Shown one piece after another: positions 48,645-58,279 of a stretch of 64,000 nt of DNA (the stretch's first letter is position 1; each line of letters starts with the position of its first letter). The notes under the pieces were generated by a model, which was given only the letters and a program-made list of their open reading frames with translations, ran no database searches and had not been told where the DNA came from. Source of the DNA: Streptococcus parasanguinis (GTDB lineage Bacteria > Bacillota > Bacilli > Lactobacillales > Streptococcaceae); contig NZ_JACLQU010000007.1 of assembly GCF_016648855.1 (NCBI RefSeq), positions 1 through 64,000 of the forward strand. The letters run 5' to 3'. A program made the position numbers and the translations under genes.

Positions 48645-51600
48645 TTATTTTTTCTTTTTCTTCAAAATATAAGCTGCAATGCTTGCCAAGACAAAGGCTA
48701 AAACTAGGCTAATAATAGAGATGGTCGTACCTGTATTTGGTAAGAATCCTAAGATCTTGCCTGGTTTCTTCGGCTCTGGTTGGCTTGGTTTTTTAGGTTC
48801 AGGTTGACCCGGTTTCTTTGGTTCAGATGAACTTGGAGGAGTTGGTTGTTTTGGAGTTTCTTTTGGAACATGCTTGTTAGTAATCACAACATTTCCTTTA
48901 CCATCCTCGTCGTTACGAGCTTCATAGCCCTTTGGAACACTGACTTCTCTCACTGTATAAGTGATGGTGTTTCCATTTGCTTTTTCATCTAAATCTGCAA
49001 AGGTATGGGTCCACTTGTTTTCAGCTGACAATTCTACTTCTTGACCGACTTTTTGATCATTGGCATAGAGTTGAACTCGAATACTCTTCGGACGAATTCC
49101 ATCCTTGTCATTCTCATCATCCCACTTCTTAGTGACCGTGACGCTTGTCTTACCAGGTGCATGGGTATTGGTAATGGTATAAGCAGCCTGATCAATTGTA
49201 GTCGTATATTCAGCTACCTTCTCTTCTTGAAGAGTATAGACGATTTCTTTTCCATCCTTGAATTTTGGTAGACCTGTGAAGCTTTCTTTCCAATCTGTCG
49301 CATTGGTCAGTTCTTTTTGAGCAACTTTTTCACCATTGGCAAGAAGATTCACCACGATACTTGCTGGACGAAGACCATCTTGATTGTCTTGGTCATTCCA
49401 GATCTTAGTCACTGGAATATCGATCACCGCTGGCGTATGCGTATTGGTCAAGATCGTGTGAGTAGCATCAGAGGTATCAGCAGTGACTTGGTAGCCTTCA
49501 GGAACAGCGACTTCTTCCACACGGTAGCTGATCGCTTGGCCAGCTTTCTTTTCAGCTAATTTGCTAAAGGTATGAGTCCATTGATTGTCCGCTGACAATT
49601 CAACTGGGTCTCCTACTTTTTCATCCCCAGCATAGAGTTGAACCTTAATGGATTTTGGACGAAGACCATCTTGGTTGTTGGCATCTTCCCATTTCTTCGT
49701 GACTTTCATCTCTGTCAAAGCTGGTTCATGCGTATTGGTCAAGACAACATTGGCCTTGTCCTTATCATTTACCGTTACTTTGTAACCATCTGGGACAGTT
49801 ACTTCTTTGACTGTATATGCAATTGCTTTTCCGGCTGCCTTGGTATCAAGGTTTTCAAATGCACCTTTCCAGTCATTCGCTGCTGAAAGTTCTACCACTT
49901 GATCCGTCGCAAGACCATCTTTGTATAATTGAACTTGAATGCTTGCTGGACGGAGACCATCTTGGTCGTCTCCATCTTCCCACTTCTTGCTCACTTCTAC
50001 TTTGGTCTTTTCTGGTTCGTGCGTGTTGGTCACGACTACTTGACCTGGGTTAGTTGCTTCGACAGCTTGTGTGTAGCCTTCTGGAACATCGATTTCCTTG
50101 ACTGTATAGTTGATAACTTGGCCAGCTTTCTTCTCATCTAGGTTTGAGAAGGTATGGGTCCATTTGTTATCTGCTGACAATTCAACAGCCTTACCAACCT
50201 TTTGATCACCAGCATACAATTGAACCTTGATTGTTTTTGGACGAAGGCCATCTTGGTTATTGGCATCCTTCCAATTTTTCGTAACAGTGAGGCTTGTCTT
50301 ACCTGGTTTGTAAGTATTGGTAATCGTAGTTCCATCAATCTTAGTAGTGTAATTGTCCACTTTGTCTTCCGTCACTGTGTAGACAACTTTTTGACCATCT
50401 TTATAGACTGGTAGGTCTGTGAAGGTATGAGTCCATTCATCTCCTTCACCAGTCAGATCAAGAGCTTGCACCTCTGTTCCATTTGCCAAGAGGTGAACTT
50501 TGATGGTAGATGGGCGAAGACCGTCTTGGTTTTGTGCATCATCCCAGACTTTCTTGACTGTTACCGTCGTGGTCTCAGGAGTGCGCTTGTTGGTGATGGT
50601 GGCTTTTCCATCTGTGAAGCTGGCTTCTTCTGTATCGACCGTATAATGAGTCGGAACTTTCACTTCTTTAACAGTGTAGGTATTGAGTTTGCCGTCACTG
50701 TCTTTATCTGGAAGATTCGTAAAGTGAGCTTTCCAGTCTGTTGCGGCTGAAACCGTGACTGGTTTCCCTTGAGCTTTGCCATTCTTGTAGAGTTGGAATT
50801 CCACACTTGCTGGGCGAAGCCCTTCTTGGTTGTCTTGGTCATCCCAAACTTTTGAAGCTTCAAGATCGAGATACTTGATATCTGCTTCATTAGCGATCTC
50901 AACTGGGACTGCTTTGGATCCGACTGATTTTCCATCCACCGTGACGTGGTAGATTTGTTTGTCCGCATCATAGGTGACAACCACAGCATGTTCTGTTTCA
51001 TCCAACTTGTAGTTTTCAGGTGCTTTGGTTTCTTTGAGCGTATAGGTTCCTTCTGTTAAGGTGTTAAAGGAAAGTTCCCCTTTTTTATCAGAAGTTGCCG
51101 TCGCAACAACCGCGCCATTTGCATCAGTTAAGGTAAATTCAGCACCTTCAAGAACTTTCTTAGGATCATCCTTGTCCACCTTCTTGACTTGGAAAGCAGC
51201 CGAGAAGATTTGTGCAGTTACGGTATTAGACTCACGATTTCCTTCATGACCTTTCGCCTTGTAACCAAACTGGTTATGGGCTTGGACTACACCTGAACGA
51301 CCGCCGTTATCTTCATTATCTTTCGTGCGTTCTTTCATCAAAGCCTTGACTTCATCTGTCAATTCACTTGGATTTACAACTGGGACACCAAAGCTGGCTT
51401 CACCACGCGCAGAAATAGATACACCCTGATTCGCGACTAATTTGATACCTGTCACCTGACTGTAATCAGCCACAGTTGTCGTCCAAATATCTTTGTCAGC
51501 AGCCTGTGCCATGGTATCTGTCGTAACGCTTGTATCAGTTGTATAGTAGACCGTCCATCCTTCTGGAGCAGTTACTGGTCCACGAAGACTAACCGTATAT

Positions 51601-54044
51601 TCTGTCATTCGACCAGATCCATCTAAAGTGTTGACATCTTTGACTTTTGGCAATATATCATAGATGACTCCATCTTCTACTGGTTTGTCAGTGTTATTTT
51701 TAATGGTCAGTTTATAGTTAAAGGTTTCACCTGGTTTGAAAGTACGTGTAACCGTAGAAGCATCTGAAAGGTCATCATTTTTAGCAATGTATTTCCGTGC
51801 ATAGATTCCCTCAGCAGCCACAATTGTATAGTTTGATTGAGCATATGGAATCTTATCTGTTGTTGAACCATTCCCATTCAGATCGTAAACGTCTTCCGTT
51901 ACCCGATCAGGGTTGGCATTTTCAAGATCGTGGATGCCGTTTCCAGCGACATAGACTTTATTTGTGAAGATCCCACCATCGTCTTTCCCTTTCAGATCAG
52001 CCACGATAAACGGTAGACGCACGCGATTAAGATCTTTAAGAGAAGCTTTAATAAACTCTTTTTGATCCAAATGCATGATGAGAGCTGTCCGTCCAGAATT
52101 GTGGTAGTTTTCAATGACATCGTAGCTCTTTAAGAATTTCATACCTTTTTCATTAGAGGCAAGGTTTCTCTCAAAATCTTTATAGTCGACTTTAAGGGTA
52201 TTTGGATCATACAAATCAATGATTCGCAGGTCTCCATAATCCTTATCAGGATCTAAAACTACTTTGGTTGCCATCAAACCAAAACGAATATTTTGTCCAT
52301 CAGTATAACGAACATCATTGTAATCCGTCGTTTTTGAAATCTCAAAGCTTTCCTTCAAAGGAATCAGCTTAAAGGTCCAATCTGATGTTTGGTCTTTAGC
52401 AATATTTGATTGTGTTTGATAAGTGACACGACCTGTATTCTTGAATTCATTCTTGGTCGCATCATTTTCATCGTAACGAGTCTTTTCTGGATCTTTGAAG
52501 CTTGTATAGGTATTGAGGCGAATTCCTTGACCAGATTTTAGGACAAAATCATCCTTCATTTCCATCCGCCAACCGACAACGGTTCCATACTTGGTTAAGT
52601 CGATAAAACCATTGTCGTCTTTATCGGTTTCTGGCTGAACTTCTTTTTGACTACCATCTTCTAAAGTAAGGATGATGCGTTTCACATATTTGCTAATATA
52701 CTCACCAATACCGTAATTTCCTTGCATAAGACGAGCGTAATCAATCTTGGTGAATTTTAACCGAGAGTCCACTGTCTCATCATAGAAAACAAAATTCTTT
52801 TGTGTCGAAGGAGTTTTATTATCAAAAGCGATGATCCATTTATAGTTTGCTGCCTTGTATTCAGTTGAATCATAGACATCACCATCTGCTTTTTTGGCAA
52901 AACTTCCAGCCCCTTCCAGGTCACGAGAGGTCAAGCGGAAAATAAGAGAATCTTCAGCTGTAATATCCGGTTCTCCCTCTCCACGATTGGCAGGAATTCC
53001 CACAATACTTCCTGAGTTTGTCAAATCCTTACTAAGGACGTCTTTGAGAGTCTGGTCCTTTTCCAAAACTAAATCAGGAAACTTCAAGTAAAGGTAACTT
53101 GTATTCTTGATTTTGGTCATAAATTCTTGGTGATAAGCTGCTGGATTGTCGTTTGCATCCGCCTTGAACGTCTTAGAAACGGTGCCATCTCCATTATCTA
53201 CCCAACCTTCAGACTTAGCTGTATCTAAAACTGCTGTCCGGGTATTGCCATTTTTATCTGTATAGGTTGGCAACTTATCGGTAAGCGTTACTGATTCTAA
53301 TTGACGATATTGTCCCCCATACTGTCCTTGCATTCCCTCCAATTGAAATGCAAATGGAACAGATGATGGGGTTTCAATATAATTTTTTCCGTCAGCCCCT
53401 TTGACAACACCAGGCATGGCTTCCGCATAGTCCTTGGACATGGCTTCGTTCAAGTTTTGGTTGATATACTTGGTTAAGCGATAGTCATTGTACTTGGGTT
53501 TCCAAATGATATCATTGAGTTTTGCTTCTTGACCATTGATATTCAAGGTACCCGTAATATCCAATGAATAATTGGTCGGTGCATAACCGACTTTAAATTT
53601 TCCAATAAATGGTAAAGTCAGGACCTCTGACTTTTGGTAATTGTTAAAGTGAAGTGTGACTTGATAATCATCTCCAACTTTTGTAACCGTTGGTTTGTCA
53701 TGCTCTGAAGCACTATTGAAGTCAGGGAAACTAACTTCTCGTAAGTACTTTCCAGGAACCTTCAAGGTCACCGTTACTTCATTAATATCCGTTGTCAAAT
53801 TCTTAGGGGTGATCTGGATATAACCAGACATGGTATCCCCTGTGTAATAGGACATCCCATCTGGATGGTTCTGTTTATCCCCATACAAGAGGGTAACATC
53901 CAAGGCCCCATTATCCCCGACTGCTAGCTCATTGGCAAAGGCTGTGATCGCCCCTTGACCAAGCTGGCCTAGCATCATGAAAATTGTTAAAATGGCAAAA
54001 CCTTTTTTCAAAAAGTCTTTCCATAATGAACGAAGCTTTTTCAT
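48645..54044 (-). CDS. Giant LPXTG adhesin with seven Cna_B repeats
   Basis: A 1799-aa surface protein. A signal peptide (to about residue 38, AFANE) is followed by ~900 residues of adhesin-like beta domains. About 945-1050 is a SpaA/prealbumin-like domain (FQVKKVDKDDPKKVLEGAEF). Seven Cna_B repeats of 92-100 residues follow (about 1055-1725), each starting with a K-x-W-x-D strand and (D/E)G(L/I)RP and ending in TNT or TNK, consistent with Lys-Asn isopeptide bonds. A Pro-rich E-P-K-K-P stalk, LPNTG near 1766, a hydrophobic segment and KKKKK complete sortase anchoring. RBS AAGGAG. Ligand unknown. Confidence 0.93.
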   Translation of the reverse strand: MKKLRSLWKDFLKKGFAILTIFMMLGQLGQGAITAFANELAVGDNGALDVTLLYGDKQNHPDGMSYYTGDTMSGYIQITPKNLTTDINEVTVTLKVPGKYLREVSFPDFNSASEHDKPTVTKVGDDYQVTLHFNNYQKSEVLTLPFIGKFKVGYAPTNYSLDITGTLNINGQEAKLNDIIWKPKYNDYRLTKYINQNLNEAMSKDYAEAMPGVVKGADGKNYIETPSSVPFAFQLEGMQGQYGGQYRQLESVTLTDKLPTYTDKNGNTRTAVLDTAKSEGWVDNGDGTVSKTFKADANDNPAAYHQEFMTKIKNTSYLYLKFPDLVLEKDQTLKDVLSKDLTNSGSIVGIPANRGEGEPDITAEDSLIFRLTSRDLEGAGSFAKKADGDVYDSTEYKAANYKWIIAFDNKTPSTQKNFVFYDETVDSRLKFTKIDYARLMQGNYGIGEYISKYVKRIILTLEDGSQKEVQPETDKDDNGFIDLTKYGTVVGWRMEMKDDFVLKSGQGIRLNTYTSFKDPEKTRYDENDATKNEFKNTGRVTYQTQSNIAKDQTSDWTFKLIPLKESFEISKTTDYNDVRYTDGQNIRFGLMATKVVLDPDKDYGDLRIIDLYDPNTLKVDYKDFERNLASNEKGMKFLKSYDVIENYHNSGRTALIMHLDQKEFIKASLKDLNRVRLPFIVADLKGKDDGGIFTNKVYVAGNGIHDLENANPDRVTEDVYDLNGNGSTTDKIPYAQSNYTIVAAEGIYARKYIAKNDDLSDASTVTRTFKPGETFNYKLTIKNNTDKPVEDGVIYDILPKVKDVNTLDGSGRMTEYTVSLRGPVTAPEGWTVYYTTDTSVTTDTMAQAADKDIWTTTVADYSQVTGIKLVANQGVSISARGEASFGVPVVNPSELTDEVKALMKERTKDNEDNGGRSGVVQAHNQFGYKAKGHEGNRESNTVTAQIFSAAFQVKKVDKDDPKKVLEGAEFTLTDANGAVVATATSDKKGELSFNTLTEGTYTLKETKAPENYKLDETEHAVVVTYDADKQIYHVTVDGKSVGSKAVPVEIANEADIKYLDLEASKVWDDQDNQEGLRPASVEFQLYKNGKAQGKPVTVSAATDWKAHFTNLPDKDSDGKLNTYTVKEVKVPTHYTVDTEEASFTDGKATITNKRTPETTTVTVKKVWDDAQNQDGLRPSTIKVHLLANGTEVQALDLTGEGDEWTHTFTDLPVYKDGQKVVYTVTEDKVDNYTTKIDGTTITNTYKPGKTSLTVTKNWKDANNQDGLRPKTIKVQLYAGDQKVGKAVELSADNKWTHTFSNLDEKKAGQVINYTVKEIDVPEGYTQAVEATNPGQVVVTNTHEPEKTKVEVSKKWEDGDDQDGLRPASIQVQLYKDGLATDQVVELSAANDWKGAFENLDTKAAGKAIAYTVKEVTVPDGYKVTVNDKDKANVVLTNTHEPALTEMKVTKKWEDANNQDGLRPKSIKVQLYAGDEKVGDPVELSADNQWTHTFSKLAEKKAGQAISYRVEEVAVPEGYQVTADTSDATHTILTNTHTPAVIDIPVTKIWNDQDNQDGLRPASIVVNLLANGEKVAQKELTNATDWKESFTGLPKFKDGKEIVYTLQEEKVAEYTTTIDQAAYTITNTHAPGKTSVTVTKKWDDENDKDGIRPKSIRVQLYANDQKVGQEVELSAENKWTHTFADLDEKANGNTITYTVREVSVPKGYEARNDEDGKGNVVITNKHVPKETPKQPTPPSSSEPKKPGQPEPKKPSQPEPKKPGKILGFLPNTGTTISIISLVLAFVLASIAAYILKKKKK
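48870..50900 (-). repeat. Seven in-gene Cna_B repeat units
   Basis: Repeats of 276-300 bp inside the adhesin gene; the GLRP codons fall near 50813, 50513, 50237, 49949, 49661, 49367 and 49085. Units 3 and 5 are the most alike at DNA level (around 50210-50290 and 49620-49700). Recombination could change copy number. Confidence 0.85.
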
Positions 54045-54152
54045 GTCTTATCTCCTTTACTTTTGTTAGCCTTACAAAAGGCCCTCCCTTTAATTTTATC
54101 ACTTATTTTTTAAAATATCCTTTGCTTTTCAAATTAAATCATCACTATTCAA

Positions 54153-54187
54153 TAATATAGACATTATTTGCAATGATGTCTATATTA
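54153..54187. promoter_or_regulatory. 12-bp perfect palindrome upstream of adhesin gene
   Basis: TAATATAGACAT (54153-54164), 11-bp spacer, ATGTCTATATTA (54176-54187). No T-run on either strand, so an operator is more likely than a terminator. It lies 109 bp upstream of the adhesin ATG. The 300-bp gap 54045-54346 also contains a GCCTT/AAGGC hairpin near the adhesin RBS and the acyltransferase terminator. Confidence 0.5.
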
Positions 54188-54302
54188 TAAATCACTATCT
54201 GGTACTGATTTCCCCTTTCTTCTATCCAAGGGCAAGAAAATAAAACATTTATAAACAAGGAGGAGCAGTCTGCCAATTCTTATTCTTCCTTGATTTTCTT
54301 CA

Positions 54303-54338
54303 TACAAAAAAACTCAAACACATCTGCTTGAGTTTTGT
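54303..54338 (-). terminator. Terminator of acyltransferase gene
   Basis: AAAACTCAAGC pairs with GTTTGAGTTTT on the minus strand and is followed by a T-run; it lies 9-45 bp past the stop. Confidence 0.85.
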
Positions 54339-54346
54339 ACACCCTA

Positions 54347-55402
54347 CTATTGGTTGATTATTTTATCTAACTCTTCACCATTTGAAGGAATCTTTTGTTT
54401 TTCCCTTCTCTCTCGTACCCACAGCATAGCTAGTCCAAAAAGGTGACTACCAAACAAGGCAGTCACAAAAATCAGCTTGCCCCTGTCTGGATAAGAGAGA
54501 GGGAGGCTGCTAAAGCCATAGCGAGCCCACTCGATAAAGATCGGATGCGAAAAGTAAAGAGCTATACTCATTTGCTTTAAATACTGTAAATTATAGCTTT
54601 TCAAAAAGGACGATCGCAGGCAGGCATTGACAAAATAAACGGTCACAAAAGGAAGAAGAAAGAAAAAGTTCTTATCAATTCCTTCGTGTTGAAAAATAAT
54701 GATCCCTTCTAGACAGAGCAATCCAAAGGCAAGAGCTAGCTTTTGCCAACGGTGAATTCTAAAAGTTTGTGCATGAAAATGGTCATACAGATAATAACCC
54801 ATATAAATAAAAATGGGCGTGTAAAAGAGACCATTTCGCGCTGTAAAAAATAAATTGCTGTAGAGCTGGTAACCTTTGAGAAGACTTGTGGTGTCCAGAT
54901 AAGCCGAATAGGTCTCGATCAAGCCCCAGCAGTAAAGAAGAAAGGTGATCACCCCCGTCCAAACCATACCTAGGTGTTTGACCAATTGATTGACCAAAAA
55001 CAAACCCAGCAAAAAGGCTGGGATATACCAGAGTTGGTAGCACATCCCCAGATAGATCAGTGCAATGAGAACACCTGCTGGAAAAAGATAGATAGGAAGA
55101 TGGAGACTAGAGAAAAAGAGCCAGGCATAAGGAAGGTAAACAAAACTCCAAAACAAATAGGTTTTTACGATTTTGGCCAGATAGGTCTTCATTTTCTTAG
55201 AATTCCCTAGTGATTGCTTGAGGAAAAAGCTGGCACAGACGATAAAAAATGGCACTGCTAGCCGGCCAAGCATACTCTTGAGACCAAAATGCAGTGGCTC
55301 ATAAGAGGTCAAGCGACCACTATGCACCAAAATCACTGCAATCGCAAAGAGGTATTGAAAAAAGCTGATACTAGAGGTGTTATAGAGGGGATTCTTTTGC
55401 AT
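54347..55402 (-). CDS. Membrane acyltransferase (acyltransferase 3 family)
   Basis: A 351-aa integral membrane protein with about ten segments. The N-terminal FFQYLFAIAVILVHSG (His in segment 1) and GRLAVPFFIVCASFFL near 46 are typical of acyltransferase 3 proteins that O-acetylate surface sugars. The target polysaccharide or lipid is unknown. Single gene with GGAG upstream of the ATG and its own terminator. Confidence 0.88.
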   Translation of the reverse strand: MQKNPLYNTSSISFFQYLFAIAVILVHSGRLTSYEPLHFGLKSMLGRLAVPFFIVCASFFLKQSLGNSKKMKTYLAKIVKTYLFWSFVYLPYAWLFFSSLHLPIYLFPAGVLIALIYLGMCYQLWYIPAFLLGLFLVNQLVKHLGMVWTGVITFLLYCWGLIETYSAYLDTTSLLKGYQLYSNLFFTARNGLFYTPIFIYMGYYLYDHFHAQTFRIHRWQKLALAFGLLCLEGIIIFQHEGIDKNFFFLLPFVTVYFVNACLRSSFLKSYNLQYLKQMSIALYFSHPIFIEWARYGFSSLPLSYPDRGKLIFVTALFGSHLFGLAMLWVRERREKQKIPSNGEELDKIINQ

Positions 55403-55505
55403 AGTCCTACTCCTTGCCCAAAGCAGTTTCTATGGTTATTTTAGCATGAAAGGGAAGGCCAAGCAAGGAATCTTACATCCTTATCTACCTTTTTTCCTCT
55501 ATTTT

Positions 55506-55514
55506 TGATATACT
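55506..55514 (+). promoter_or_regulatory. Extended -10 promoter of pabB, leaderless start
   Basis: TG-A-TATACT (55506-55514), then CAAAGC, then the ATG at 55521. No Shine-Dalgarno sequence and no -35 are visible. Same geometry as trkH. Confidence 0.62.
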
Positions 55515-55520
55515 CAAAGC

Positions 55521-57248
55521 ATGCATAAACAAACCATTATTGATTTTAAAGAGCTTGGATTGCGACACCTTTTCACCAAGCCCATAAAGGAATTAAAAAC
55601 TAGAAACCTCGACCAGGTAGAGGCTCTTCTTAGAGAAGTCGAAGCATACCAGGAGCAAGGCTTTTATGCGGTTGGCTATGTCAGCTATGAGGCTGCTCCT
55701 GCTTTTGAGAAGAAGTTTGCTGTCCATCCAGCACCTCTTATGGGAGAGTATCTCCTCTATTTTACTATCCACGAGGAGGTCGAAACCCTTCCTTTCCCAG
55801 AGCACTATGAAGCTGTGGATCTTCCAGCCAATTGGAAGGAAGAGGTAGAGGCACCTGCTTATCAAGAAGCCATCGAGACCATCCATCACCATATCCGCCA
55901 GGGAGATACCTACCAGGTCAACTACACCGTCCAGCTTTCTCAAGAGCTAAAGTCTGACCCTTTGGCTATCTACAACCGCTTAGTGGTTGAGCAAAAGGCC
56001 CATTACAATGCCTTCATCCAGCACGATGATGTCTCCATCCTCTCCATCAGTCCTGAGCTCTTTTTTGAGCAAGACGACCGACTACTGACCACGCGCCCTA
56101 TGAAGGGAACGACGGGCCGTGGTCTCACTAACCAAGCAGATCTTCAAGAAGCTGCTTGGCTAGAAGCCGATCCAAAAAATCGAGCAGAAAATATGATGAT
56201 CGTGGATCTCCTGCGCAATGACATGAATCGGATTTCGGAAATTGGAAGTGAGCAGGTGACCCGCCTCTGCCAAGTCGAGCAGTACTCCACCGTTTGGCAG
56301 ATGACCTCTACCATTGAAAGTCGCCTGCGACCCGAAGTCGATCTGGTCCAAACCTTCCAAGCCCTCTTTCCTTGTGGCTCGATTACAGGAGCACCGAAGA
56401 TCTCCACTATGGAAATCATCCACAAGACAGAGAAGGCTCCTCGAGGTGTCTACTGTGGTACGATCGGCATCCTTCTTCCAAAAGGGAAACGGATTTTTAA
56501 TGTAGCCATCCGGACCCTTCAAATGCAAGGAAATCAAGCCATCTATGGCGTAGGAGGAGGCATAACTTGGGACAGTAAGTGGGAAAGTGAATACCAGGAA
56601 ACCAAGCAAAAATCGGCTGTTCTTTACCGGCAAGAGCCTCGCTTTGAGCTCCTAACGACTGGCCACATCCACCAAGGAGAGTTGACTTTCCTGGAGCAAC
56701 ACCTAACCCGTTTGAGAGAGGCTAGTCGCTACTTTGCCTATCCTTATAATGAGCCAAAACTCCTGAACGAGCTTCAAGAACAACTCGCTCGTGTAGATCC
56801 TAGCCTTGACTACCGTTGTCGCATTGCCTTGCAGAAAAACGGAAGCTTCCAGCTGACGATCACCGAGCTAACAGACTTGCCAGCTAGCTATCTGCAGGCC
56901 CAATTGACCGAACAAAAGCTTGATCTAGCAACTCCGTTTACCTATTTCAAGACTAGCCAGAGAAATCATCTATCAGCTAACCATCACGAGCAGATCTTCT
57001 ATCTGCCTGATGGCAGTTTGTTAGAAACGACCATTGGCAATCTTGTCCTTGAAATCAAAGGCAAGCTCTATACCCCACCAGCTCACCTCCCATTATTAGA
57101 TGGCATCTACCGGCGCCATCTTCTTGAGACCCAGCAGGTGGAAGAAAAACTCTTGACGCTGAAGGATTTAGAACTTGCTGACAGAGTCTATGCCTGCAAT
57201 GCTCTTCGTGGTCTCTACGAACTCGATTTTCAAAGAAAGGATTCCTAA
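55521..57248 (+). CDS. pabB: PabB-PabC fusion: aminodeoxychorismate synthase I / lyase
   Basis: A 575-aa bifunctional protein for p-aminobenzoate. Residues 1-375 are the chorismate-binding domain (SPELFFEQDD near 178, RPMKGTTGR with Lys195, the residue that distinguishes PabB from anthranilate synthase, and GGITWDSKWESEYQE near 345). Residues 385-575 resemble the class IV aminotransferase-fold lyase PabC, with the probable PLP Lys477 in YFKTSQRNH. It supplies folate to the one-carbon enzymes elsewhere in the window. No SD site before the ATG. Overlaps the next gene by one base. Confidence 0.93.
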   Translation: MHKQTIIDFKELGLRHLFTKPIKELKTRNLDQVEALLREVEAYQEQGFYAVGYVSYEAAPAFEKKFAVHPAPLMGEYLLYFTIHEEVETLPFPEHYEAVDLPANWKEEVEAPAYQEAIETIHHHIRQGDTYQVNYTVQLSQELKSDPLAIYNRLVVEQKAHYNAFIQHDDVSILSISPELFFEQDDRLLTTRPMKGTTGRGLTNQADLQEAAWLEADPKNRAENMMIVDLLRNDMNRISEIGSEQVTRLCQVEQYSTVWQMTSTIESRLRPEVDLVQTFQALFPCGSITGAPKISTMEIIHKTEKAPRGVYCGTIGILLPKGKRIFNVAIRTLQMQGNQAIYGVGGGITWDSKWESEYQETKQKSAVLYRQEPRFELLTTGHIHQGELTFLEQHLTRLREASRYFAYPYNEPKLLNELQEQLARVDPSLDYRCRIALQKNGSFQLTITELTDLPASYLQAQLTEQKLDLATPFTYFKTSQRNHLSANHHEQIFYLPDGSLLETTIGNLVLEIKGKLYTPPAHLPLLDGIYRRHLLETQQVEEKLLTLKDLELADRVYACNALRGLYELDFQRKDS

Positions 57249-57898
57249 TGAAACTGATTTTTTTACATGGACTAGGGCAGGATGTCCTCTCTTGGCAAGG
57301 AGTCCAATATGCCCTTTCACCCATGCACTCCAAAACTTTTGATATTTTCTCTCATCCAAGAGAAAGCTATCAGGAGGTCAAAGCAAGGCTGATGGAGCGC
57401 CTCCAGCAAGAGAGTGAACCCTTTATTCTGGTAGGCCTCTCACTAGGTGGTGTCCTTGCACTTGATCTCTCCAGCCAAGACTTTCCACAACTCAAGGGAT
57501 TGGTCCTTGCAGGAACACAATACAAACTCACCACCAATCCCCTCTACAGGCTCCAGATCCTCCTCTTTCGTCTGCTTCCCAAGCATGTCTTTGCAAAGCA
57601 AGATGCCAATAAACAACAGATGCTTCAAATCTTGACCGAATTAAAAGGACTCAATCTAACCGATACTGCTAAAGCTTGCTCTCTCCCTAGCTTGGTGATT
57701 TGTGGCAGCAAAGATTGGGCCAATCAGTCTTCATCTAAGAAGTTGGCCAAGCTCCTGCCCAAAGGTCGCTATCAAGAAATCGCAGACGGAGGCCATCTAC
57801 TCAATACAGAGAAACCCTATGAACTCGCGCAAGCCATCAAGGAGTTTGTTGGTGAATTTAAAAATGAAGAAGCTAGCTTAAAAAACAGTTCCTCTTAA
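57248..57898 (+). CDS. Alpha/beta hydrolase
   Basis: A 216-aa alpha/beta-hydrolase. The oxyanion motif FLHGLGQD is at the N-terminus, nucleophile elbow GLSLGG near residue 62, an acid candidate in CGSKDWANQS and catalytic His in DGGHLLN near 180, so the triad looks complete. It is translationally coupled to pabB (TAATG overlap). Substrate unknown; a thioesterase or esterase role near folate synthesis would be a guess. Confidence 0.85.
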   Translation: MKLIFLHGLGQDVLSWQGVQYALSPMHSKTFDIFSHPRESYQEVKARLMERLQQESEPFILVGLSLGGVLALDLSSQDFPQLKGLVLAGTQYKLTTNPLYRLQILLFRLLPKHVFAKQDANKQQMLQILTELKGLNLTDTAKACSLPSLVICGSKDWANQSSSKKLAKLLPKGRYQEIADGGHLLNTEKPYELAQAIKEFVGEFKNEEASLKNSSS

Positions 57899-57988
57899 TG
57901 TAGATAAAGTATTTTTCATGTTACATAACTTAAAAAATCAAGAAATTTAAAGAAATGTTTATTTTCTAAAGTTACTCATGAATACCTT

Positions 57989-58126
57989 GAGGCTTTCCGC
58001 CGTGAGAAAAGTCCTTGAAATAGTGATATTTCAAGGACTCGAGAGTTTTGAAACTTTAGGTTCAAAACTAAGTCATGGAACTTCTTTGAAGTTCGCTGAC
58101 GTCCATCCTCACTTAAGGAAAGCCTC
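57989..58126 (+). ncRNA. Structured RNA candidate, copy 2 (138 nt, pseudoknotted)
   Basis: Same fold and the same 138-nt length as 21153-21290 with many compensated differences. Closing stem GAGGCTTTCC/GGAAAGCCTC (57989-57998, 58117-58126). Inner stem GTGAG/CTCAC (58002-58006, 58108-58112). 13-bp hairpin at 58010-58039. Hairpin TTTGAA/TTCAAA near 58048-58065, whose loop TTTAGG can pair with TTAA just before the closing stem. Hairpin GAACTTC/GAAGTTC near 58078-58094. A strong terminator follows at 58150, so the RNA would be about 190 nt. Not matched to a known family. Confidence 0.75.
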
Positions 58127-58149
58127 TAGAAAACTTAAAACTACAAGTA

Positions 58150-58182
58150 ACGACTAACTTTTAAAAGGTTAGTCGTTTTTTT
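58150..58182 (+). terminator. Terminator of RNA copy 2
   Basis: ACGACTAAC and GTTAGTCGT form the base of a 12-bp stem (58150-58176) followed by TTTTTTT. It ends the structured RNA or read-through from the pabB operon. Confidence 0.92.
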
Positions 58183-58279
58183 AGAAATATTTGAGAATTG
58201 CTTGATAGTTATTTGAAAAGCAAGCTGTATACTAAGAGTGTAAAGAAAACAACTAGTCATTTGGACGAAGGAGAAAACC

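Noticed and set aside
48870-50900. Regularly spaced repeats resembling an array
   Set aside because: Not CRISPR: units are ~290 bp, coding, in frame and encode Cna_B domains.
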